From the NCBI GenBank assembly GCA_963675135.1, contig OY776131.1, positions 40,153,232 to 40,217,231 of the forward strand: DNA of 64,000 nucleotides, written 5' to 3'. The notes under the pieces were generated by a model. It was given only the letters and a program-made list of their open reading frames with translations, had not been told where the DNA came from and searched no databases. A program made the translations under genes and the position numbers. Of the stretch, positions 1 to 8,548 are shown in pieces (within the stretch, counting starts at the first letter, position 1; the number at the start of each line of letters is the position of its first letter). Source of the DNA: Galeopsis tetrahit (taxonomy: Eukaryota > Streptophyta > Magnoliopsida > Lamiales > Lamiaceae).

Positions 1-2
1 CC

Positions 3-869
3 CCTAGAAGGATCAATATTTTACTTAAAACTAAGATTATGGAGGATCCTGTTGTTATTGATCATGATGTGATGATAAGCATCTTGACTGGGGGAGTAAT
101 CACTAAATGGAGAAGAAGAATTTTGGCCTCTAAACTCACAAGTCTATATTCTGTTTTACATAAGTTGGTGTGTTTTAATTGACTGCCTACTACAAACAAC
201 ACCACTCTCACCTTAGAACAAGCTGTCCTGATGTACAAGATTGGACACTTGAAAAGATTTAACCTAGGACAGGTTATTTTCACCAACATGATGACCTTTA
301 AATCTGACATGACTGGGAGAGGTATCCTGCCTTACCCATGCCTTGTGTACACATACATGTTGGACAAAGCATTTGACAGAATTGAAGATGAGGTCATAAG
401 CACCTATGTCCCAAGTTTTAGCATCTCAAATCAGTTCCTCATCCAAGGTGAAAGGGTGGTTGATCTTCTTTTGAAAATGAATGATGATGAAGCAGGGCCC
501 AGTAGTGTTCCAGCAAATGATCCCTTCCACAATACCACACTGCCTCCAGAGGGAGCTGCCTCCTCAATCTATTTGTCTTCACATTATATTATGAGGCAGA
601 TTGATATTTTGCAGGGTTCTATTCTTAACTTGCAGCATTCTGTGGAGGATCTTCTAGTCCAAAAGAAATTTTGGATGGATCTTCTTTCCACTTCAACAGG
701 GGGAGTAGCTGACAGTTCACACAATCAGCCCACTAACATTGTTGCTCCTACTGTAGATGAACAACCGGATTCAGTTTCTGGCCGAGCTGATGAACCTGCT
801 GTGGACACTGAAATGACTGAGGGAGATGCACAGGATATTCAGGAGCTCTATGGTGATCTGGATAAATGA
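3..869 (+). pseudogene. Third ORF (Transposase_32-like domain) of S0, 3' part, one in-frame stop
   Basis: The frame is open from the window edge to the TAA/TGA cluster at 869 except for a TGA at 180-182. That TGA sits at the first position of a W-L-P-T-T-N type motif that is normally tryptophan in the 'putative plant transposon protein' domain (Pfam Transposase_32), so it reads as a TGG to TGA change. Before it the frame reads SLYSVLHKLVCFN and after it LPTTNNTTLTLEQAVLMYKI. The C-terminal half (from about base 470) is acidic and rich in S, T, P and D. An ATG at 231 could restart translation for 212 codons, but the domain clearly runs upstream of it. The function of this ORF is unknown; it lies where some Sireviruses carry an env-like gene, but I see no signal peptide or membrane segment in the visible part. 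Confidence 0.7.
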
Positions 870-1234
870 TGAGCTTGAAGACAGGGGGAGAGCTTACACA
901 ATGGGGGAGTAAATGCAGATTATGGAGATGCAGCTGAAACACATTTCAGCCCAATCCCTTCCCAAGTGTTAATTCAGTTCTTTCTTGGTTGTAAAAGCTT
1001 TGTACTTATGTTTTTTTTCAAAACACTGATATTTACTTTTTGTAATTATTTAGGATTTACTTTTGCTCTAGTTATTTAAATCTAAACAAGTTTTTTTTGG
1101 TTTAGATGTCGTTTACTTTAATTTGATCTTATGCAGATTGTTACTTCAATTTTTATTTGGAATATCAATTGTGTAAACTTCTTAATCAATATCCTTGGTG
1201 TGTGAACTTCAGGAATGTTGATGTAGAAAGGTCA

Positions 1235-1247
1235 AATTGGGGGAGAT
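1235..1247 (+). other. Polypurine tract of S0
   Basis: attgggggagatt directly precedes the TGTTG LTR start. This is the expected position of the plus-strand primer. Similar G-rich boxes (gggggag) occur at about 89, 884 and 903. Confidence 0.7.
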
Positions 1248-1990
1248 TGTTGATGTTGATATGAGTGTTATGTTTAATGATCCAACACCAACAGCCGAGT
1301 GTTGTGTTTAATGTTCCCAACACTCATGACAACATCATAATTTGCCCTTCCTTTTCTCACTAACTCTTATCTTACGCTTGTTGTCTAATGATGTCCCCCG
1401 AGCAGTTAGAAGACGTGGGCAACACCAAGTAATGCCACTGCGTGGGAGTGAGAAGTTATTAGGCCATGGTATAACAAGTCCCTAAATTCTAGGAGTGGTG
1501 GAGAGAAGTTCTATAACCGCATGATCTCAAGGTTGAGGCGATCATGGGAGTTGATGGCAGTTCGTGAATGAAGCCTATAAATACAGAAGCTGCCCTCAAC
1601 ACAAGATACACAGGAAGAAAAGCTGAAATCGACTACTACTCTATTGAACGCTATATACGCTTCTAGTTAGGAATATCTTTGTTTCTTCTTGTAGTTCTTC
1701 ACATTATTATAAACCCGAATAGTAGTGTGTTAGGACATAGTCTTATTTACTAGGTTGTGTGATTAGATCTATGAGGGAGATAGTTTCATAGAACTTAGTA
1801 AATCATTATACACTTTCGTAGTGTAATTATACACCTCAAAGAGGTTGTACTCGTTTCACATATTCTTATATAGTGAACAGCATAGATTATTTTATAATCT
1901 ATGCAAATTTTGAATACTTCCATTTTTCTACGTGCAATTTAATTTCCGCTGCATAGTGTTGTCTAGATTGTGCCAACACAACAGACAACA
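1248..1990 (+). repeat. 3' LTR of S0
   Basis: The LTR starts TGTTGATGTTG after the polypurine tract. It carries a TATA box (tataaata, 1576-1583) followed by a transcript-leader-like region. Near its end is a GTGTTG...CAACAC inverted repeat (about 1956-1979), a position that matches hairpins in the S1 and S2 LTRs. The 3' boundary may be anywhere from 1978 to 1990. Confidence 0.65.
1576..1583 (+). promoter_or_regulatory. TATA box in S0 LTR
   Basis: tataaata in the context gcctataaatacagaag. The S2 LTR has almost the same context (gtctataaatacagaag), which supports a shared promoter core. Confidence 0.55.
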
Positions 1991-2908
1991 TCTCTGATTT
2001 CGCACGCACACACACTTTCAAAGTTAATTGTTTTTTAAAAAATATCCCTAAGGAGGGTTTACTTGGCAAGGTTTTAACGGGGCTCCGATTGTTAGAACGA
2101 CATGTGTTTTCTTGATTTTAGGTTTTCAGCAATAAAAGAACTGAATTTATATGAATAATTGAATTATTTTTTTATATTAAAATAAATTAATTTATGAATA
2201 AATAAATTATATTTTTATTTGATTGTATAACATAAACTACATTAATTTTATAGTGAATTGTACACATTTATTGAATATTTTTTATCTTTTTCGCATGACG
2301 TCCCATTTTAATTAAAAATTTAATTTACGTCCCATAACTTCTTTAATTGCTTAATTTACGTCCCATTTACATAAATTTGGGGATTTTCAGGGAAAATTGG
2401 ATGTAAATTAAGCAATTGAAAAAGTTATGAGACGTAAATTAAAATTTTAACTATTTTGGGACGTTTTTCAAAAAAGGTAAAAGTTATGGGACGTAAATAA
2501 TTTTTTTCTCCTTAATATCAATATATATTGAATATAATTAAATATTGAATATCGATATATATATTGAACGCTATCAATATGTAGTGAACATATTTTACGT
2601 ACGTAATGAACTAATGGAAATACTCAACCCTCCGAATACTCAACTAATTCGTTGTTCTTTTGGGGAACGAGGTTGGTTTGTAGAATAATATATATATCCC
2701 TTATCAACAAATCAAAATTACAAGGCAACTTCTAAATCAATTTCCTTTTCTCAAGGTGAAAATAACACATTTTCCTCAAATTCTTCTCATTGTTAACAAC
2801 TATGAATTGGCCTTGTCGCCTTCAGCAAATTGAAATTCGAGTAAATATAAAGTCAATTCAAAACGAACACTAAAAAGCAATATATGAACTTTAGCTCATT
2901 AATCATCA
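1991..2908. other. AT-rich spacer with possible LTR relic and foldback repeat
   Basis: No gene is visible. Around 2041-2095 the sequence (ccctaaggagggtttacttgg, then caaggttttaacgg) resembles the G-rich and 'aggttttaacgaggc' block common near the ends of plant copia LTRs, so an old LTR relic is possible. A foldback repeat is listed separately. The rest is low-complexity AT sequence. Confidence 0.4.
2297..2497. repeat. Foldback / MITE-like inverted repeat
   Basis: The block acgtcccataactt...aattgcttaatttac on the left reappears inverted on the right as gtaaattaagcaatt...aagttatgagacgt, and a further gggacgt/acgtccc pair lies outside it. The two arms are roughly 70-95 bases with a short centre. 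No convincing target duplication was found, so the superfamily is open. Confidence 0.55.
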
Positions 2909-3307
2909 ATGGAAGGGTACATGTTGTTTGCCAACCTACGTCCCCGAACAAACGAGCTGAAAAATAGCATTCTGCCCATGGAAAACCCTGAATGCCATAT
3001 CAAAATTTGGACCATCCTAAAAAACCGGACCTTTACCTTCCGTTACCTAAAAGGAGCAAGACAGAGAAGATTAGGAAACACAATTGGATACAATGTAAAG
3101 ATGGAAAGTGAAAGTCAAATGAACAACTTACAGGCATGGGGAAAGCCATTTGCTGTTGAGAAGGAGAAGCTCATTGATGTTACGAAAAAATGGACACTTA
3201 TTGATGCCTGGATTGAAATCAGAGGATTTGCTGTCCATCTTCCCAAAGATAAATTACATCCTAGAAAAAGAATGATTAGTGAATACCATTTTGCAGCATT
3301 GCCCTGA
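2909..3307 (+). CDS. Hypothetical 132-codon ORF
   Basis: I do not recognise this protein. The 132 codons are basic (many K and R) and contain a stretch with W at intervals (QAWGKPF..., KKWTLIDAWIEIRGF) that loosely recalls the DUF4283-type region of plant LINE ORF1 proteins, though the match is weak. It lies about 100 bases upstream of the S1 insertion and continues neither before nor after it in an obvious way. It may be a degraded element fragment, an exon, or a chance ORF. Confidence 0.25.
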   Translation: MEGYMLFANLRPRTNELKNSILPMENPECHIKIWTILKNRTFTFRYLKGARQRRLGNTIGYNVKMESESQMNNLQAWGKPFAVEKEKLIDVTKKWTLIDAWIEIRGFAVHLPKDKLHPRKRMISEYHFAALP

Positions 3308-3976
3308 ATCTCTGAGTAAGTGGAAATGGAATCTTTGCTGGAAAATAAAAGACAGAGTATGAAATTTTAAAAGGATAAGGAAATGCAAAAGCGAGAAGTT
3401 CAACATACACATTCTGTTGGGATATGAATCCTAGACAAGTCTTACATAATGATAAAAGATGAAGTTTTGATAAGCCAAAAGTAGTTTGAATATTTCTAAG
3501 TGTTGACTGATCTAGTCTAGTTAAGAGGAGTCATCTTGAACAGACCAGTAGAGTTCACATGTGAAAGAAAAGTATTGTTTAAAGTTTAAAAGATAAGTAC
3601 GATTTATAAGTACTTCATATTTGGTTATATTGAATGTTTAGGTTGTTATTGAGCTATAATAATCATTGTATAGAGCTCATGATTTTTGTATGTAATAGAT
3701 AGATTGATTGTATAGTTTATAAGTTGACTAAGCTATAAGCTTAAAGTAATGTAATAGTCTTGTTAGGTTTAGAATAGTCTACTATTGGAGATCGCACAAG
3801 AAGACCAGACTAGACAAGAAGAATGAAGTCTACTACACAAGACAGGTGCGCAATAAGACTCAACAAGACAGGTCAACTTGAAGTAAAGAAGAAGCGCGTA
3901 TAAAGATAAGATTAAAGAGTTAGAAATAACTAATTAAAAAGAAACGCGTGGATGGATAAAAAGATGCAGTTGCAAG

Positions 3977-4425
3977 TAGACATGCGCAACGGTTAGAAAC
4001 CGCCGGTTACGGTTTTCGAAAATTGGTAACCGTAACCGAACCGCCGGTTTGCCGGTTACGGTTTTTAACCGCCGATTTGCCGGTTTGCTTTTTTTTTTTT
4101 TTTTAAATATTATCTCCGTTTTCGCTCGTTTTCACTCCGTTTTTGTTCATTTTTTATTCATTTTAACTCATTTTTTAGAAAATACATTACTAGAATTGAA
4201 TAAAAATTATATAAATTAAATTTATACATTAAAAATAGAAAAATTGTGTATTAAATTTTTTTTTTTTTTAAAAACCGTCAAAACCGGCCAAACCGGCGGT
4301 TTGCGGTTTGTCAAAATGTCAAACCGTAACCGAACCGCCATTTTACGGTTACGGTTCATTTTTTAAACCGTAACCGGCGGTTTTGCCGGTTGGCCGGTTT
4401 CCCGGTTACGGTTTGAACATGTCTA
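3977..4425 (+). mobile_element. hAT-type MITE inserted in the S1 5' LTR
   Basis: The 449-base element is flanked by an exact 8-bp duplication gttgcaag (3969-3976 and 4426-4433), and the empty site is seen in the 3' LTR of the same element. Its ends are tagacatg and catgtcta. The subterminal parts are full of ccggtt/aaccgg motifs on both strands (for example cgccggttacggtt), and the centre is AT-rich. An 8-bp duplication with short inverted ends fits the hAT superfamily. No coding capacity. Confidence 0.9.
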
Positions 4426-4489
4426 GTTGCAAGTTAGTTTTCAAGAAAGAAGTTGGTTACAACTAACTAAGTTCTTGATTTCAGAAGTC

Positions 4490-4497
4490 TATAAATA
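4490..4497 (+). promoter_or_regulatory. TATA box in S1 LTR
   Basis: tataaata in agtctataaatacctcaagg, also present in the 3' LTR at 16328-16335. The MITE now lies about 65 bases upstream of it in the 5' LTR, which separates the upstream LTR half from the core promoter. Confidence 0.55.
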
Positions 4498-5130
4498 CCT
4501 CAAGGTATTCATCGATTCAAGACTACTTATTACTGAAAGATTGCAAAGCTACATACTGAAGAATTGTTCGACGTTACTCTCAGAGTTCATTGAAGTTCAG
4601 AAAGCAAGTCAGAAGACAAGTGAAGAAACCAGAAGACTGCTACTGAATAAATTTTTAGTTTTTGTTTACTGTTTTCAAGTTGCTAGATACTTGTTAAATT
4701 TCTAGTAAGATCGTAGACATATCTGGTGGTATAGTCTTAGAAGATCTAAGTCTTTTTCTTGGGACTCAAAAGAACAAGAACTCACACTTTGTACTCGATT
4801 GGAAGAGTTAGTGGAAACATCACAACTGGGTTGTGAGAGTGGACGTAGACAAGTTGTCGAACCACTATAAATTGTTTGTGTTGATTACTTTACTGTTTTG
4901 TTTAATTGCTTAATTGTTTACTTACATAACTGAACAAGACAAGTTGAGTATAGAACAGAGTTCTCGAATTTAGAAGATTGAGTATAAACTTTAGTTGGGC
5001 TCATTATTAATTTCGTATTCCGCATTTTGTAATTCTGATATATCGAAAGATTTTAGAAAAGTCTATTCACCCCCCTCTAGACATTTTCTTTAGCTTCCCT
5101 CGATATTAACTCATCTTCGGGACCTACAAG

Positions 5131-5142
5131 TGGTATCAGAGC
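5131..5142 (+). other. Primer binding site of S1
   Basis: tggtatcagagc, complementary to the 3' end of plant initiator-Met tRNA, two bases after the 5' LTR. Confidence 0.9.
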
Positions 5143-5327
5143 AGTAGTTTACGAACTGCTGTTTCTTGATAACCGACTTAAGACTTAGGGTGAAGTCTTG
5201 GTCCGTGATTGTATTTGCTTACGTGTTCTTGATCAACATTCTTGTTATATCTGTTTCGTGTTCCCTGTTCTTGATCTATCTGCTTCTTGATCATATAACT
5301 GGTTAGCACTAATCTACTTGCTTAAAC

Positions 5328-7880
5328 ATGTCTCTTGAAATAAGTGCTAATAAGTTGCCCAAGTTCCAGGTTCAGGACTACGACTACTGGAAACTGCGAA
5401 TGGAAGCGATTTTCAGCTCCACGCACGATCTAATGATCTCTGTTGTGACCGAGGGTCCGATCGTGACAATGGTCCCAAATACTGCAAATCTTGACAAAGA
5501 CAAACCAATTGGCACCCTCGTCAAGAAACCAAGGTCTGATCTAACCTCAGAAGAAATGCGTCAAAATAATTTGGATAGTCTGGCAAAGAATTACATCTTA
5601 CACACTCTTCCTAACGAGTATCTAGGAAAAGTGTTAAAATGTAAAACTGCCAAAGAGATGTGGGACAGATTAGCTATCATTTGTGAAGGGACATCCCTGA
5701 TCAAAGAGAGCAAATTATCCACTGTTGTCCAAAGATTTGAATCATTTCGGATGAAAGCTGGCGAAACTATCGACCAGCTGGATACTCGTTTTACTAAAAT
5801 CATGAATGACTTTGAAGTTCTTGGTAAAACCTATACTCCTCGTGAAATCAATCTTAGGATTCTTAAGAGCTTAGATCCCCGATGGAAAATGGTAAAGATG
5901 CTAGTTAAGAATACCCAAGACATAGATAAGTGGAGTGCAGAGACCATATTTCAAACTCTTAAACCCCATGAGTTTGATTTAGACGAAGATGAACCTGTAG
6001 CCAGTAGTGACAGAGAACATGCTGTATCTAAGAATGTTGCCTTTAAGTTTAGCTCTTCTAAGTCCACTAAGGTAGACAGGTCTAAGTCTAAAACTAAGTC
6101 TGCCTCTGTAAAAGACGAGTTAGATACTGATCTTAGTCTGAAGGATCAGGTGAACCTCATGGTTAGAAAGTTTGATAGGCTGAATAAACGTTTCGGAAGA
6201 TACAAGAAGTTCTATAGGGATCATAGAGCGTCTACTTCTAAGAACTCGTCTGAGACCAGACGAGACCGAAACTCGTCCGAAAGGAGAGACGAAGTCTCGA
6301 AAGGGAATAGGCGAGATAGAGAGTCTGACGATAGAAAGATTCAGCGTTCGGATAAACGTGATAAGCGTAGGGATAAATCTCCTATTAAAAAGGCTACTAA
6401 TGATCTCTTGTGCTACAACTGTGAAAAGCCAGGTCACTACATTTATGAATGTCCAGACCTGAGCACTGACGATCGAGAAGAACGTAAAGCTCGAAGGGAA
6501 AGAAGATACAACCGTGGCAAGAAGGCAATGATGGCCAATGATGACCCTGATTCGGATTCAGACGAGTTGCCATAGTCCTTATCTAGCTACCCATCTGATC
6601 AAGACCACGACGAAGCATTCATAGTAGATGATGGCCTATGCTGCATGGCTAAAATCGACCAAGAGGTATCATCTGCTACTTCTTTTCAATCTTGTGATGA
6701 TTCTGATACTGATGAAAGTGACACTGCTAGTAGTGAAGTAGGAAGTAGTCTGCAGCACTCTACTAGTGCTGTTGAAGACGACCTTCTACTTGCTAACCAA
6801 GCATTCATCGAAGTCAGTGATGAGAACATTGCATTAAAACAAGAAATCATTGATCTTAAGGAAGCTCAGTCCAAAGTAGATCCCAATATAACAGTCCTAA
6901 ATGAACGCTTGACTGAAGAGTTGAGACAACTCAAAGAAAAGTGTGCATTGACAGACAGGTTATATCAAGACCTACTTAAGACACATGCAACTGAGAGAAA
7001 TAAATTCAATGTTTTAAAGAGCAAGTGCAATAGACTTGAAGAACGTAATAAGTTCTTAGAGACCGAGGTTGTCACATTAGATCTCAAGCTTACTGACCTG
7101 GTTAACTCCTCAAAGATTAACCTTGAACTGTCAGATAGGTATAGAGATCCAGGTGACAAGACAGGTATAGGTGCTGAGTCATCTAGCTCGTCTACTCGAG
7201 TCATTAAGAACCCTACTACTACTAACGCAAGACTTTTGCCAAATGATAAAGGAAAAGGACCAATGATATACGATATTGGTACTCCATCCAAAGGTACTGT
7301 ATCTAAACAAGCTCGAGTTAACATTCCAATTACCAAGGGAGGTAAAAAGAATGGTAACAACAAGCCTGTTCCACCTAGAACTAAGCTTCAAAGGACCACT
7401 AATCGTGGACGACCCAATCAGGTCAGATACGAGGACTGGTATCCTGAGGAGATGAGTACTAGACAGGTATAGACTAGACGACAAGAGCCTAGACCTCCTT
7501 TCCTAAGGCAGTCTCAGCTCTACTCGTCTAGACCTAGACAGGTAGCTCCAAAATATCGTACACAAGCTGTCCTATATCCTCCACCTTTATCATATGATAT
7601 TATTAGTGAGGAAAGACCCAAACGCGTCTATAAACCGTATGGACCTAATGCTTACAAGCCCTACTCTGACTATCATAGACCAGTGCCTGCTCAAGTAGAG
7701 ATCAAGTCGAAAGGCTATCTCAAACGAGTAGACCCAAACTCAAATGATAGGACAGACAAGGACAACAAGGTCTTATTTTGTAACAAGTATGGGCGAAAGC
7801 TTAAGAGATCGAACTTGTTCAAGACTCCAATGTATATTTGGATTCCTCTGAACTCGACTAACCCCCAAGGACCCCAATAA
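5328..7880 (+). pseudogene. S1 Gag, broken by in-frame stops
   Basis: Gag packages the element RNA into particles. The frame starts at ATG 5328 and stays in one phase to 7880, interrupted by TAG at 6573-6575 and TAG at 7470-7472. The first 230 residues are a UBN2-type copia Gag (YDYWKLRME, KEMWDRLAIICEGT). A basic KRRD/S-rich stretch follows, then a CCHC knuckle CYNCEKPGHYIYEC at about residues 362-375. The next part (6645-7160) is predicted coiled coil with regular L and E/K spacing, as known for Sirevirus Gags, and then a basic tail. In the last part the true phase appears to change near 7870: the next frame reads NKWVPK, the usual Gag-Pol border. The first ORF alone is 415 codons. Confidence 0.9.
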
Positions 7881-7913
7881 ACAAATGGGTACCTAAATTA
7901 TTGAATATCTTCA

Positions 7914-8537
7914 TTGCAGGGTCGACTTGACTTGTATAAGAAGGGTGGCTCAGTAGGAGAAACCTGGTACATAGACAGTGGTTGTTCGCACCACATGACT
8001 GGTACCAAGGCTCTCTTATCAAGTTACCATGAGCAAGAAGGACCAAAAGTAATATTTGGTGATAGCTCCACTGCTGTCACTAAAGGATTTGGTTACATCC
8101 GGAATGGAGACGTAGAGATACAAGATGTCTCATATGTTGAAGGTTTGAAATATAATTTACTCTCTGTTTCACAGTTTTGTGATCGTGGATACAAGGTGCA
8201 GTTCAAAAGCCTCAAATGTCAAATCATTGACAAAAGGACACACACAGTTCTACTAGTCGGCGTAAGACAAGGAAGTGTGTACATAGTGAATTGGAACAGT
8301 TGTCCGAGGGACACCTGTCTACTTACTAAGAATCCTAAAGAACTTGGCTGGCTCTGGCATAGACGCCTCTGTCATCTAAACTTTAAGGTTCTTAATAAGA
8401 TAGCCAGAGATTACCTTGTAGAAGGTATTCCCAATGAAGTTTACTACAAGTCACATGTATGCACGGCTTGTCAACAGGGTAAACAGGTGAAAGGTTTTTT
8501 AAGTCAATTCCTACTCTCTCAACTAGTAGAGTCCTAG
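7914..8537 (+). pseudogene. S1 protease and GAG-pre-integrase segment
   Basis: Aspartic protease signature WYIDSGCSHHMTG lies at the start, then the GAG-pre-integrase zinc-binding region with the HHCC residues in WLWHRRLCHLNF...VCTACQQGK. The segment follows a stop cluster and the motif ttgcag and is in the Gag phase. It ends by frameshift: around 8493-8500 (ggttttttaag) one base is missing relative to the reading frame that resumes at 8501 and continues into the integrase core. Confidence 0.88.
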
Positions 8538-8548
8538 AACTCCTACAT

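Larger units (their letters stand above)
1..1990 (+). mobile_element. 3' end of a Sirevirus-like Ty1/copia retrotransposon (S0)
   Basis: The window opens inside a retrotransposon. In order it shows the C-terminal part of a third ORF, a non-coding stretch with several G-rich boxes, a polypurine tract (attgggggagatt) and a 3' LTR beginning TGTTGATG. The third-ORF domain and the gggggag boxes match the layout of the complete elements S1 and S2 further on, which is why I place it with Sireviruses. The gag, pol and 5' LTR lie outside the window. The outer end is uncertain because the other LTR is missing: CAACA, the inverse of TGTTG, occurs three times between 1974 and 1990. Confidence 0.75.
3415..5128 (+). 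repeat. 5' LTR of S1 (with MITE inside)
   Basis: TGTTGGGATAT...GGGACCTACA. A TATA box (tataaata) is at 4490-4497. Near the end is a C-rich block (cacccccct) between agaaaagtcta and tagacattttct, an imperfect stem-loop. The ORFs visible inside the LTR are part of this non-coding repeat and recur in the 3' LTR. Confidence 0.95.

Noticed and set aside
4427..4705. 92-codon ORF, repeated as a 98-codon ORF at 16247-16543
   Set aside because: Both lie in the S1 LTR across the TATA box and leader; duplicated because the LTR is duplicated.
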